Source: Clostridioides difficile
Lineage (GTDB): Bacteria; Bacillota; Clostridia; Peptostreptococcales; Peptostreptococcaceae
Direction: 5' to 3'
Length of the DNA: 64,000 nucleotides
Assembly: GCA_024919175.1 (NCBI GenBank)
Contig: CP103804.1
Coordinates: forward strand, 4,092,001-4,156,000
Shown here: positions 27,067-36,796 of the stretch, piece by piece
Position numbering within the stretch: the stretch's first letter is position 1
How the letters are laid out: each line of letters starts with the position of its first letter
The notes under the pieces: generated by a model
Databases searched by the model: none
What the model was told of the DNA's origin: nothing
Seen by the model: the letters and a program-made list of their open reading frames with translations, nothing else
Made by a program: the position numbers and the translations under genes

Positions 27067-27129
27067 TATTAAATAAAAAATATGTTTACACAAGTCTATA
27101 TATTTTACTAATTTAATAAAACATTAAAA

Positions 27130-30100
27130 TTATTTAACTAAATTAGTGAACTTAACTATTAGTCGGCCAATTGTTGATATAGGACTTGAAGTATCTTCTT
27201 CTACTTTATACGTTTTTCCATTTTCTAATCCTGTTATTGATGTTCCTGTTATTACTGCTTTATCTCCTTCTTCTCCTAATGTTCCATCTGCTTTTGTATA
27301 TTTTACATTTCCATCCATTGTTACTTTATAGATTTTACCTGTAGTTAATCCTGTTATTTCTTTATCTCCTGCTGTTGCTCCAGCTACTGAACCTGATTCT
27401 ATTATTACCTCAGTCGCTGCTGGTGCTACATATTCTTCTACTTTATACGTTTTTCCATTTTCTAATCCTGTTATTGATGTTCCTGTTATTGCTGCTTTAT
27501 CTCCTTCTTCTCCTAATGTTCCATCTGCTTTTGTATATTTTACATTTCCATCCATTGTTACTTTATAGATTTTACCTGTAGTTAATCCTGTTATTTCTTT
27601 ATCTCCTGCTGTTGCTCCAGCTACTGAACCTGATTCTATTATTACCTCAGTCGCTGCTGGTGCTACATATTCTTCTACTTTATACGTTTTTCCATTTTCT
27701 AATCCTGTTATTGATGTTCCTGTTATTGCTGCTTTATCTCCTTCTTCTCCTAATGTTCCATCTGCTTTTGTATATTTTACATTTCCATCCATTGTTACTT
27801 TATAGATTTTACCTGTAGTTAATCCTGTTATTTCTTTATCTCCTGCTGTTGCTCCAGCTACTGAACCTGATTCTATTATTACCTCAGTCGCTGCTGGTGC
27901 TACATATTCTTCTACTTTATACGTTTTTCCATTTTCTAATCCTGTTATTGATGTTCCTGTTATTGCTGCTTTATCTCCTTCTTCTCCTAATGTTCCATCT
28001 GCTTTTGTATATTTTACATTTCCATCCATTGTTACTTTATAGATTTTACCTGTAGTTAATCCTGTTATTTCTTTATCTCCTGCTGTTGCTCCAGCTACTG
28101 AACCTGATTCTATTATTACCTCAGTCGCTGCTGGTGCTACATATTCTTCTACTTTATACGTTTTTCCATTTTCTAATCCTGTTATTGATGTTCCTGTTAT
28201 TGCTGCTTTATCTCCTTCTTCTCCTAATGTTCCATCTGCTTTTGTATATTTTACATTTCCATCCATTGTTACTTTATAGATTTTACCTGTAGTTAATCCT
28301 GTTATTTCTTTATCTCCTGCTGTTGCTCCAGCTACTGAACCTGATTCTATTATTACCTCAGTCGCTGCTGGTGCTACATATTCTTCTACTTTATACGTTT
28401 TTCCATTTTCTAATCCTGTTATTGATGTTCCTGTTATTGCTGCTTTATCTCCTTCTTCTCCTAATGTTCCATCTGCTTTTGTATATTTTACATTTCCATC
28501 CATTGTTACTTTATAGATTTTACCTGTAGTTAATCCTGTTATTTCTTTATCTCCTGCTGTTGCTCCAGCTACTGAACCTGATTCTATTATTACCTCAGTC
28601 GCTGCTGGTGCTACATATTCTTCTACTTTATACGTTTTTCCATTTTCTAATCCTGTTATTGATGTTCCTGTTATTGCTGCTTTATCTCCTTCTTCTCCTA
28701 ATGTTCCATCTGCTTTTGTATATTTTACATTTCCATCCATTGTTACTTTATAGATTTTACCTGTAGTTAATCCTGTTATTTCTTTATCTCCTGCTGTTGC
28801 TCCAGCTACTGAACCTGATTCTATTATTACCTCAGTCGCTGCTGGTGCTACATATTCTTCTACTTTATATGTTTTTCCATTTTCTAATCCTGTTATTGAT
28901 GTTCCTGTTATTGCTGCTTTATCTCCTTCTTCTCCTAATGTTCCATCTGCTTTTGTATATTTTACATTTCCATCCATTGTTACTTTATAGATTTTACCTG
29001 TAGTTAATCCTGTTATTTCTTTATCTCCTGCTGTTGCTCCAGCTACTGAACCTGAGCCTATTATTACTTCTGTTGATTTAGCTGGTACTACTACATCTAT
29101 TTCTGCTGTATCTGCTGTTTTTCCACTTGATATTTGTGTTACTGTAAATACTAATTTTACTGTTGTATCTGCACCTGGTGGTACTATTGTTCCATTTTTA
29201 TCTACAACTGCCTCATTATCTGAAGTCTTTATTGCTATTTTATACCCTGCTGATACTGATGGCATAGTTAACTTAGTTGCATCTTTTGATGGTGCAGTTA
29301 CACTTGTTATTTTTGCTGCCTCTTTATCTACTGCTGTTTGTAATTCTTCATCTGTTGATTTAGCTGGTACTACTACATCTATTTCTTTCGTATCTGCTGT
29401 TTTTCCACTTGATGTATGTGTTACTGTAAATACTAGTTTTACTGTTGTTGCCGTATTTTGTGGAACTATTGTTCCATCTTTCTTTATAACATTCTCATTG
29501 TTTGATGATTTTATTGCTATTGTATATCCGCTTGATACTGATGGCATAGTTAATTTAGTTGCATCTTTCGCTGGTGCAGCTACACTTGTTATTTTTTCTG
29601 CCTCTTTATTTACTGCTGTTTGATTTTGATTAGAAGAACTTCCTCCACTACTACTTCCACCTGAAGAACCTCCACTTGATGAACTTCCTCCTGATGAGTT
29701 AGAACTTGGATTATTTCCACTTATAGATGGAGAATTATCTCCCTTAACAGTACTTATTGTACCCTTATTATCTATAGTAGTGCCTTTAGAGTTATTTGTA
29801 ACTGTAGTTATCTTACCACCATTATTTACTTTTACTTGACTTGCTCCAGATGCTACTGTTAAACTACCAATCTCACCTTTTGAATTATTTTCTATCTTAG
29901 CTCCATTTTTATCATTAACTTTTAAGTTAGTTATTTTTCCATAGTTAACAAAAGTTCCGTCTTTAACATCATCTATAACTACATCATCTACTTTTGCATA
30001 GTTGTTTACATCCCCATTAGGCATGTTGATAGTTACAGTCTTTGTATATGTACCATTTAAATTTACTGTTACTGCTTTGTCAGTTTGTATTGTAAATGCT

Positions 30101-31191
30101 TCTTTAACTTCACTAGTTGGTTTAAAGTTTATAACATCATTAGCAGTTGCTTTATCTATAGCTGATTTTAATTCAGCAATTGTTTTAGCCTCAGATGTAC
30201 TTACTTCTTGTAATGATTTAATTTCATTAAATGCTGTTTCATTACCATTTCCACCAACCTTAGTTATTTTATCAAAACTCTTAGAGTTAACTAAAGTTTT
30301 TTGTGAAGCTGATAGATTTTTTCCAACTAAAACTACTGGTGATTGATTTTTAGCACCTAATACACCTACTGCTAATGCATCTATAAGTTGGTCTTGTTTA
30401 GCCATGCCATCTTTAGTTACATATGCATTTTTTAAATCTGTCTTTTTATAGAATTCTTTTACTACTTTTGCATTTGTATCATTTCTATCTGTTCCACCTA
30501 ATCTTGTACTATTTGGTAGTTTATTTTTTACAGCTTCAGAAACTGAACTTTCTCCACCTACTACATAAGATTGAGTTATTCCTGCATCTTTTATAAATTT
30601 ATCTGCAACTGCTGTTCCATTTTTAGAATCAGCAAGTATTACTGGCATATTATTTTGTGCAGCTGGAGCACCCACACTTACTGCATCTGCAAGCCCTTTT
30701 TCACCATTAACTACAGCTATTTTCTTAACATCACTTACTGCATCTAATCTTTTTGCTAACTCTAAAGATGTTTGGTATCTCTCTGCACCAGATATTCTTT
30801 CAAAAGATATTTTTAAATCTTTTATTTGTTTTTCTATATTTGCACTTAATACAGAAGTTCCACCTATTAAATATACTTTTTTAGCTTTTAATCTTTGTAA
30901 CTCTGCTTTTGTCTTATCATTTAATTTATCTTTACCTGTTAAAAGTATAGGAGCATTTTTTGCTTTTGCAAATGGTGTTGCGGATAGAGCATCTGCTATA
31001 GATGAATCATTTACTATTACTACCTCATCAGCATTTTTCCATCCATCTTGACTTATTTTTACAGCAGTTTCATATCTCTCTTGCCCTGTTAAATTTGTTG
31101 CTACCGTTTGTGCACTAGCTATACCTGCTGTAGAACTTCCAGCTATCATAGTAACTGTAAGCATAGCAGCAATCTTCTTTGGTATTTTCAT
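27130..31191 (-). CDS. cwpV: Phase-variable cell wall protein CwpV
   Basis: A 1353-residue surface protein. Signal peptide (~1-28, ends ASAQT), three cell-wall-binding type 2 modules (~33-325; TGQERYETAV, SGAERYQTSLELA, GGTDRNDTNAKV), a central domain (~330-485), a Ser/Gly linker (~490-522), two ~93-residue repeats, then eight 79-residue repeats starting EVII. The type 2 modules hold the protein to the wall polysaccharide; CwpV is known to promote aggregation and block phage infection, and to be cut into two fragments that stay together. The repeat type differs from the 120-residue type of strain 630. Start ATG with AAGGGGGAA. Expression is controlled by the invertible leader upstream. Confidence 0.95.
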   Translation of the reverse strand: MKIPKKIAAMLTVTMIAGSSTAGIASAQTVATNLTGQERYETAVKISQDGWKNADEVVIVNDSSIADALSATPFAKAKNAPILLTGKDKLNDKTKAELQRLKAKKVYLIGGTSVLSANIEKQIKDLKISFERISGAERYQTSLELAKRLDAVSDVKKIAVVNGEKGLADAVSVGAPAAQNNMPVILADSKNGTAVADKFIKDAGITQSYVVGGESSVSEAVKNKLPNSTRLGGTDRNDTNAKVVKEFYKKTDLKNAYVTKDGMAKQDQLIDALAVGVLGAKNQSPVVLVGKNLSASQKTLVNSKSFDKITKVGGNGNETAFNEIKSLQEVSTSEAKTIAELKSAIDKATANDVINFKPTSEVKEAFTIQTDKAVTVNLNGTYTKTVTINMPNGDVNNYAKVDDVVIDDVKDGTFVNYGKITNLKVNDKNGAKIENNSKGEIGSLTVASGASQVKVNNGGKITTVTNNSKGTTIDNKGTISTVKGDNSPSISGNNPSSNSSGGSSSSGGSSGGSSSGGSSSNQNQTAVNKEAEKITSVAAPAKDATKLTMPSVSSGYTIAIKSSNNENVIKKDGTIVPQNTATTVKLVFTVTHTSSGKTADTKEIDVVVPAKSTDEELQTAVDKEAAKITSVTAPSKDATKLTMPSVSAGYKIAIKTSDNEAVVDKNGTIVPPGADTTVKLVFTVTQISSGKTADTAEIDVVVPAKSTEVIIGSGSVAGATAGDKEITGLTTGKIYKVTMDGNVKYTKADGTLGEEGDKAAITGTSITGLENGKTYKVEEYVAPAATEVIIESGSVAGATAGDKEITGLTTGKIYKVTMDGNVKYTKADGTLGEEGDKAAITGTSITGLENGKTYKVEEYVAPAATEVIIESGSVAGATAGDKEITGLTTGKIYKVTMDGNVKYTKADGTLGEEGDKAAITGTSITGLENGKTYKVEEYVAPAATEVIIESGSVAGATAGDKEITGLTTGKIYKVTMDGNVKYTKADGTLGEEGDKAAITGTSITGLENGKTYKVEEYVAPAATEVIIESGSVAGATAGDKEITGLTTGKIYKVTMDGNVKYTKADGTLGEEGDKAAITGTSITGLENGKTYKVEEYVAPAATEVIIESGSVAGATAGDKEITGLTTGKIYKVTMDGNVKYTKADGTLGEEGDKAAITGTSITGLENGKTYKVEEYVAPAATEVIIESGSVAGATAGDKEITGLTTGKIYKVTMDGNVKYTKADGTLGEEGDKAAITGTSITGLENGKTYKVEEYVAPAATEVIIESGSVAGATAGDKEITGLTTGKIYKVTMDGNVKYTKADGTLGEEGDKAVITGTSITGLENGKTYKVEEDTSSPISTIGRLIVKFTNLVK
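27175..29070 (-). repeat. Eight 237-bp tandem repeats in cwpV
   Basis: Period exactly 237 bases (79 codons). The copies are almost identical at DNA level: single differences include TAT for TAC at 28867 and ACT for GCT in the last unit. Each 79-residue unit is itself made of two related halves (GLTTGKIYKV and GLENGKTYKV). The near-identity implies recent homogenisation and makes copy number prone to change. Confidence 0.95.
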
Positions 31192-31240
31192 TATATTTCC
31201 CCCTTGTCTATTAGTACCTAATCTTTTCTTTTTGTTCCCG

Positions 31241-31485
31241 TTTTAATTCTAATGGATACTTAAAGACTAATTTTAAAGGGTTTTTCTAACTATAATGTTT
31301 TCATAATTAATATATAATTTACTTATTATTTTCTTATATTACAGTTATTGTAAAGAAAGCAAGAGATTTTATAATTAATTGAAAAATTAGTAAATTTATA
31401 TTTTAAGGTTAGTTTAATTTTTATGTTAATGAATTGCAGTAAAAGAGTGCATTTTACGTAAAAAAAATAGCTCTTAGAATTAAAA
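31241..31485. promoter_or_regulatory. Invertible switch in the cwpV leader (RecV-type), present orientation OFF
   Basis: Inverted repeats of 21 bases at 31241-31261 and 31465-31485 match at 17 positions around the core TTTTAATTCTAA. They enclose 203 bases, between promoter and start codon. The known cwpV switch is inverted by the recombinase RecV and has a similar size and place. One half of the terminator hairpin at 31460-31499 lies inside the segment, so inversion would take it apart. The exact arms are my reading and were not taken from a database. Confidence 0.75.
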
Positions 31486-31499
31486 GTGCTACTTTTTTT
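31460..31499 (-). terminator. Conditional terminator in the cwpV leader
   Basis: Minus-strand hairpin: arm with AAAAAAAGTAGCACTT, loop TTAATTCT, arm AAGAGCTATTTTTTTT. One position pairs as G-U on the minus strand but would be A-C on the plus strand, so it is built for minus-strand transcripts. It lies about 25 nt after the predicted start site and would stop cwpV transcription. Confidence 0.75.
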
Positions 31500-31528
31500 A
31501 TAAATAAATTTCATTATTTATACTTATG

Positions 31529-31557
31529 ATTATATATTAAATAACCAATTTTATCCA
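31529..31557 (-). promoter_or_regulatory. Predicted cwpV promoter
   Basis: On the minus strand TGGATA (31552-31557), 17-base spacer, TATAAT (31529-31534); start near 31522. The leader would be about 330 nt and includes the whole invertible segment. Confidence 0.55.
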
Positions 31558-31656
31558 TATGAAAAACAAATTAATTTGATGTTTTTTAAATTATTTTTTA
31601 TATTTATATTTTATTTTGTTGTATTTTTATGAGATAATATAAAAATAATATAAAGT

Positions 31657-33042
31657 TTATATAAAGATAATATAAAATTCTATCTTTCCATCACAAACCT
31701 CAACCTTATATCTAAAATTATTTTCTTCAAGTATAGTCTTAACTATCGTAAGGCCAAGACCAGTACCTGAGAGTTCTTTACTTCTTGACTTCTCTAATAC
31801 ATAAAAAGGTTTCCATATATTATCTATATCATCTTCTCTATCATAATCTATTCCATTTTTTATAGATAAAATAATCTTCTCATTCTCCCTAAAAAGATTA
31901 ATCTCTATTTCATTATCATTAGTATACTTTATTGCATTACTAATCAAATTATTAAGTACCATATCTACACTATCTTTATCAGAATTTATTATAAGATTTT
32001 TATCTTCTATATCACATTTAACACTTATATTATCCTTAGATATTAATAACTCATAATTTTTTAAATTCTTAAGCAGCCTTTCCCTTAAATCTACTTCACA
32101 CAAACTAACTTCTTTTTTCTCGTATTTGGCCCAATATAAAAGAGTATTTATTGTATTAGACATATTTTCTGCCTGTTCAATTATTGTATCTGTATAAGTA
32201 CCATCATCCAAACCATCTTTCATCCCTATAGAATATGCTTTTATAAGTGCTATTGGAGTTTTCATTTCATGAGATGCATCAGATATAAAAGATTTTAAAT
32301 TTTCATTCCTTTTATTTAATTCATTATGTGCCTTTTCAAGCTTTACGCTCATTATATTTATGCTATAAGCTAACTCTTCTATTTCATCATTCGTTTTTAT
32401 AGCTTCAGTTCTAAAGTTTAACTCAGATATATCCTTAGATAAAAGCTTTAACTTTTCCATAGGTCTTATAATTCTGTTTGATAGTATAAATGTAAGTATA
32501 GTTATTATAATTACTGAAAATATCCCCATTATTATATTGAATCGATTTACTATACCAATTGTTTCTTCTGAATGTTCTATTGGTATAGATATAGAAAATA
32601 AATAATTATCCTTTTTCATAAACTTTACTAATAGACTGTATTTGGTTTTTCCCTGATTATATATTTTATTAATGCTTTTATTATCAATGTCTTTTAAGAC
32701 ACTTCCTTCAATCCAAAATTTATTTAAGCTTAATCCTTTATCCCAAAAAGCGTCTAACAAATCTTGATTTATTTTATCTATACTATTTTTATCTTTGTAA
32801 TTTTTATCTAATTCTACATATACAATAGCTGTATTACTTTTTTCTTCAATTAATTCAATATTTGACTTTAATTTATCCATATCCTTATGCTTTATTTCAT
32901 TTTCAATGTTATTCAATACATTTCTTTTTTCATGTAAATAATACCTATGAATAAACATACTATTTATAGCTATAGATATTATATAAACAACTACAACTAC
33001 TATTGATATACTTATAGATAACTTCTTATTTAGCTTAGTCAT
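31657..33042 (-). CDS. Sensor histidine kinase next to cwpV
   Basis: A 461-residue two-component kinase. One membrane helix near the N-terminus, an extracellular sensor of ~130 residues, a second helix (~170-192), HAMP (IRPMEKLKLLSKDISELNF), phospho-acceptor His in SFISDASHEMKTPIALI, and an ATPase domain (VLNNLISNAIKYTND, GTGLGLTIVKTIL). I take ATG 33042, which has GGAGGA 6 bases upstream inside the end of the regulator gene. It overlaps the regulator gene by a few bases and is transcribed toward the cwpV leader. Ligand and regulon unknown. Confidence 0.88.
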   Translation of the reverse strand: MTKLNKKLSISISIVVVVVYIISIAINSMFIHRYYLHEKRNVLNNIENEIKHKDMDKLKSNIELIEEKSNTAIVYVELDKNYKDKNSIDKINQDLLDAFWDKGLSLNKFWIEGSVLKDIDNKSINKIYNQGKTKYSLLVKFMKKDNYLFSISIPIEHSEETIGIVNRFNIIMGIFSVIIITILTFILSNRIIRPMEKLKLLSKDISELNFRTEAIKTNDEIEELAYSINIMSVKLEKAHNELNKRNENLKSFISDASHEMKTPIALIKAYSIGMKDGLDDGTYTDTIIEQAENMSNTINTLLYWAKYEKKEVSLCEVDLRERLLKNLKNYELLISKDNISVKCDIEDKNLIINSDKDSVDMVLNNLISNAIKYTNDNEIEINLFRENEKIILSIKNGIDYDREDDIDNIWKPFYVLEKSRSKELSGTGLGLTIVKTILEENNFRYKVEVCDGKIEFYIIFI

Positions 33043-33682
33043 CAAAATCCTCCAGACTATACCCTAATCCTCTGTAAGTTTTTATTATATCTTCTCCTAC
33101 TTTTGTTCTAAGTCTTCTTATATGAGTGTCTACTGTTCTAAAGTCTCCATCATAGTCAAGTCCCCAGACTAAATCTAAAAGTCTTTCCCTTGATAAAACG
33201 ATTCCTTTGTTATTTACTAAACAGCGCATTAATTCCAATTCTTTTTTAGTCAATAGTAGTTCATCATTACCTTTAAAAACTTTGTTCGACTCAAAATCTA
33301 TTTTTAAATCTTTTATATTAATTGTATCTTTATAATTTACCAATTTCTTAGCCCTTATTATTAAAATTCTAGGGTCAAATGGCTTTTTGACATATTCATC
33401 TGCCCCTATATTAAGTGCCTCTATTTCATCTTCACTTTGACTTTTAGCTGTCAACATAAGCACCTTTGTATTACTATTTTCTTTTATCTCTTTACAAACC
33501 TCTATTCCATCAATTACTGGCATCATCCAATCCAGTATTGCTAAATCTATTTTATTTTCATAAAAAACATCTAAAGCTTCTTCCCCATTCTTTGCAGTAA
33601 ATACATTGAAGCCTTCTTTTTTAAAATAAGCACAAAGTATCTTAATCATACTTACTTCATCATCAGCAATTAATATATTCAT
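33035..33682 (-). CDS. OmpR family response regulator
   Basis: A 215-residue regulator. Receiver: IADDEVSM, phospho-Asp in LAILDWMMPVIDG, Lys in YVKKPFD. Winged helix: LTKKELELMRCLVNNKGIVLSRERLLDLVWG and TVDTHIRRLRTKVG. First gene of a two-gene operon with the kinase, overlapping it. It lies upstream of cwpV on the same strand, but I see no evidence of read-through into cwpV. Confidence 0.9.
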   Translation of the reverse strand: MNILIADDEVSMIKILCAYFKKEGFNVFTAKNGEEALDVFYENKIDLAILDWMMPVIDGIEVCKEIKENSNTKVLMLTAKSQSEDEIEALNIGADEYVKKPFDPRILIIRAKKLVNYKDTINIKDLKIDFESNKVFKGNDELLLTKKELELMRCLVNNKGIVLSRERLLDLVWGLDYDGDFRTVDTHIRRLRTKVGEDIIKTYRGLGYSLEDFDD

Positions 33683-33960
33683 ATATTCACATCCCTAAAT
33701 TTATTATTATATTTCATATTATATCCATTGTTTCAATTATATAAAATATATGTTACAAGAAGTTTACAAATATTACTAAAGTCCAATATAAAATACAGTA
33801 CATATAAAATTTAATCCTAAGCCTATAAATTTAAATATATAAGTAACTCTGCAAAATTTTTAAGTATAATTGTTGCTCTCTAAATATTAATATAAAGTAG
33901 AAACCTAAAGAATAACTTTCCTATATAAAATTAATATTTTTATCCAACACCTTAAGATTT
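33683..33960. other. Gap between two minus-strand operons
   Basis: Upstream region of the two-component operon. AT-rich with several TATA-like boxes; no gene or structure seen before the PTS terminator at 33972. Confidence 0.4.
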
Positions 33961-33971
33961 TATACATAAAT

Positions 33972-34021
33972 AAAAAAGTACCTCATTATAATTAAAAAAT
34001 CATTTTGAGATACCTTTTATA
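33972..34021 (-). terminator. Terminator of the PTS operon
   Basis: Minus-strand stem AAAAGGTATCTCA/TGAGGTACTTTTT, 13 pairs with two wobbles and a U-rich end. Confidence 0.65.
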
Positions 34022-34157
34022 AAATTATACATTCGACATGACTTATCTAAGCTCAAATCTTAATCTATTTAAAATCTAATTTACCCTAATTACTATTATA
34101 TTTTATAGATATTGCCAATTTATCTAAGCCCCTCATTAATACATCATATAAATTTAT

Positions 34158-34997
34158 TTAAAATAATCCTAATATACCTGTAATAGCACCTACCACTATC
34201 AATATACCCATTATTTTTATTGGAGAAAGACCTTTCTTTAAAGCAAAGAGTACCAACAAAGTAAGTACCAGAGGAATTAATCCTGGAAATATCTTATCAA
34301 GTAAATCTGTCTGAAGGCTAAATTTAAAATCTCCACTAGTATAACTTATTGGTGTAGATAAATTGATGAATCTACCTACAAGTCCGCCCATAACTAAAGT
34401 CCCTAGTATAGAAGCACCTTCTATAACTTTATTTACTATTCCACCCTGAAGTATACTTTCAACAGCTTTTTTACCATACTTATATCCATTTGTCCACATT
34501 CCAAATGAAATTGAAGTCATTATTATATATTGAGCTATTACAAATAATATTGGTCCTGCAATTGATGCTCCTCCCTCAGTTAAGCCAATACAAACAGCTA
34601 ATACTATCGGTGTTATAACTCCTTGAGTTAAAGTATCTCCAATCCCTGCCAATGGTCCCATTAAACCTGTCTTTATGGCATTCATACCATCACCACTTAT
34701 TTCATCTGCACCATTAGCTTTTTCTTCTTCCATAGCTATTGTTATTCCATGTATAACACATCCACATATAGGCTCTGTATTAAAAAACGCCAGGTGAGTT
34801 TCTACTTCTTGTTTTAATTCTTCTTTATCTGGATATAACTTTTTAAGTATTGGCAACATTGAATGTGAAAATGCTGTTGATTGTAATCTTTCATAATTGT
34901 AGTTAGATTGTGCAAAGAAAAACCATCTTAGCCATGACTTTATTACATCTTTTCTGCTTAACGTTTTCTTAGCTACTTCACTTTTTGTATCTGGCAT
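34158..34997 (-). CDS. Mannose-family PTS transporter subunit IID
   Basis: A 279-residue IID component. The N-terminal soluble segment (SWLRWFFFAQSNYNYERLQSTAFSHSMLPIL) is diagnostic, followed by MNAIKTGLMGPLAGIGDTLTQG and several membrane helices at the C-terminus. It forms the membrane channel with IIC, accepting phosphate through IIB. Last gene of the five-gene operon. The sugar cannot be decided from sequence; the linked dehydrogenase hints at a polyol or hexitol. Confidence 0.92.
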   Translation of the reverse strand: MPDTKSEVAKKTLSRKDVIKSWLRWFFFAQSNYNYERLQSTAFSHSMLPILKKLYPDKEELKQEVETHLAFFNTEPICGCVIHGITIAMEEEKANGADEISGDGMNAIKTGLMGPLAGIGDTLTQGVITPIVLAVCIGLTEGGASIAGPILFVIAQYIIMTSISFGMWTNGYKYGKKAVESILQGGIVNKVIEGASILGTLVMGGLVGRFINLSTPISYTSGDFKFSLQTDLLDKIFPGLIPLVLTLLVLFALKKGLSPIKIMGILIVVGAITGILGLF

Positions 34998-35021
34998 AAT
35001 ATTTTCCCCTTTCTTATATAT

Positions 35022-35780
35022 TTAAGATGTCGCTCCATCTTTTCCATATTTAATTGAAGTAATTGTAAGAGCAAGTATTACTCCAATAACAGATATTACT
35101 ATTATATCTACTTTAAAATAAACAGCCATTAATATACCTAATATGAAAAATGGCATAGTAAACTTATTTCCAATTAATTTTAGGTTCATAGCAATTCCTA
35201 GTGCTGGTAACATAGCTCCAATTACATTGAATACATGTAATACATTATCATTCATTACTTCTAACATCCCATCTATTGCATTTGGTCCAAAATAAACAAC
35301 TAATAATGCGGGTATAAAACTCATTACAAATAATAGTATCTGAGGTGGAACTATATTTATAAATGCTACTTTATCTATATTACCTTTTTGAACCTCTCTA
35401 TCTGCCCAGTGTGCAAAAAAAGAATTTACTGTCATTTTGCCTATCCAAAGTACAGTTGCAACAGTACCTAATGGAACAGCTATTGCCATTGCAGTACTTA
35501 CATCCAAATTAGATGCTATAGCTAAAGCAGTTCCCACATATCCTGCAAAAGCTGGGTCTCCCATTTGAGCCCCTCCTGCTGATATGAATCCTAAATATAT
35601 CATATTTATACCTGCACCTATAATTGCTCCTTGAACTGGGTCTCCTAGTATAATTCCTGTTACAAATCCAGCTAATAAAGGTCTATTCCATGTAAAAAAT
35701 CCAACATAAGTTAGCCATGGACTCCAAGAAAGATAATAAAAAATTGCTATTAAAACTGCTTGAATTAGTGAAATTTGCAT
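35022..35780 (-). CDS. Mannose-family PTS transporter subunit IIC
   Basis: A 252-residue membrane protein with about seven hydrophobic helices. Signature stretches are the N-terminal ISLIQAVLIAIFYYL and GAIIGAGINMIYLGFISAGGAQMGDPAFAGYVGTALA, typical of the IIC of mannose/fructose/sorbose family. It ends 24 bases before the IID gene and begins 43 bases after IIB, all in one operon. Confidence 0.92.
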   Translation of the reverse strand: MQISLIQAVLIAIFYYLSWSPWLTYVGFFTWNRPLLAGFVTGIILGDPVQGAIIGAGINMIYLGFISAGGAQMGDPAFAGYVGTALAIASNLDVSTAMAIAVPLGTVATVLWIGKMTVNSFFAHWADREVQKGNIDKVAFINIVPPQILLFVMSFIPALLVVYFGPNAIDGMLEVMNDNVLHVFNVIGAMLPALGIAMNLKLIGNKFTMPFFILGILMAVYFKVDIIVISVIGVILALTITSIKYGKDGATS

Positions 35781-35823
35781 CTTCTTCCTCCTTATTTACT
35801 TTTAAATATTTACAAAATATGTC

Positions 35824-36297
35824 TTACAATAGTGTTCCTACATCAATTTTCTTTGCATCTGGAACTATTTGTATAAAACACTTAACATTCTTTGCTATTA
35901 ATTCCTTAAATATCTCTTTTTCTTCATCTGATACTGATATATTCTTATAAAAACTTTTTCTTCCAAGACCAGCTCCCATACCCCCAACATTTAACTCTTT
36001 TAAATCTACTCCATTATTTACTAGACCCAAAACAGTTTTAGGATATTTAACTAATACTATTAAATTCTCATTTCCATCATATGATTTTAAAACCTCAGCA
36101 CCTGATTCTATATCATGCACTTCAACCTTAACAGTTGAAGGTGCTGCCATTTGTAAGACTTGAACTATAAATGGGTCTTTTACAACTAAATCATCTACTA
36201 TCACTATTCTCTTTGCTGATGTAATCTTACACCAAGCAGTGATAACTTGACCATGTATTAATCTATCATCAATTCTTGTTAATGCTATATTGCTCAT
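35824..36297 (-). CDS. Mannose-family PTS subunit IIB
   Basis: A 157-residue cytosolic IIB. The phospho-histidine is in RIDDRLIHGQVITAW, near residue 15, and KRIVIVDDLVVKDPF follows as usual for the family. It receives phosphate from IIA and passes it to the sugar bound by IIC/IID. Start ATG has the site GGAGGAA. Confidence 0.93.
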   Translation of the reverse strand: MSNIALTRIDDRLIHGQVITAWCKITSAKRIVIVDDLVVKDPFIVQVLQMAAPSTVKVEVHDIESGAEVLKSYDGNENLIVLVKYPKTVLGLVNNGVDLKELNVGGMGAGLGRKSFYKNISVSDEEKEIFKELIAKNVKCFIQIVPDAKKIDVGTLL

Positions 36298-36325
36298 AAT
36301 AATTCCTCCAAAATTTTAATTTATT

Positions 36326-36733
36326 TTATATCTTTAAAGCTGCTTTTACATCCTTTATTCCTGAAACTCCAACTTCTTCACATAAATTTTTTAAATCTTT
36401 TAACTTCATAGTATCTCTGTTTAAAAACAGCTCTAAAAGCATAGGTAAATTTACACCTGTTAAACATTCCAATTCACATTCCTTAGCAAATTTATTTATT
36501 ATAACAGCAGATGTATTGAAAGGAGTCCCTCCATAAAAATCAAGTAATACTAAAATACCTTCATCTTTATATTTTTCAATTCCACTTTCTAATTTTCTAC
36601 TAAACTCATCTATACTGTCACCATGGTTTAATCCTAAAGTTTCTACTTTTTCTTGTTTCCCTACTATTAATTCAGCACTTTCCAACATTGCTTTAGCCAT
36701 ATTCCCATGTGCAGCTATAATTATTCCTGCCAT
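36326..36733 (-). CDS. Mannose-family PTS subunit IIA
   Basis: A 135-residue EIIA-Man domain protein. The phospho-histidine is in GIIIAAHGNMAKAML, and LLDFYGGTPFNTSA is the conserved second loop. I prefer the ATG at 36733; the upstream ATG at 36742 lies directly against AGAGAGGT and has no spacing. The phosphorylated form may also control the LevR-type activator, which has its own EIIA-like domain. Confidence 0.92.
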   Translation of the reverse strand: MAGIIIAAHGNMAKAMLESAELIVGKQEKVETLGLNHGDSIDEFSRKLESGIEKYKDEGILVLLDFYGGTPFNTSAVIINKFAKECELECLTGVNLPMLLELFLNRDTMKLKDLKNLCEEVGVSGIKDVKAALKI

Positions 36734-36796
36734 ATGAATCATACCTCTCTTAACTTTTTTATATAAACTATAAACTATTGTCTTTACTACTCTACC

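Noticed and set aside
27375..29003. Seven identical 68-residue leucine-rich frames on the plus strand
   Set aside because: They are antisense shadows of the cwpV tandem repeats, have exactly the 237-bp period and no ribosome sites.
27175..29070. Regular repeats resembling a repeat array such as CRISPR
   Set aside because: Units are contiguous, 237 bp and in frame within a coding gene; there are no spacers and no cas genes.
31326..31514. 62-residue frame on the minus strand in the cwpV leader
   Set aside because: It lies inside the invertible switch and terminator, has no ribosome site and a low-complexity product.
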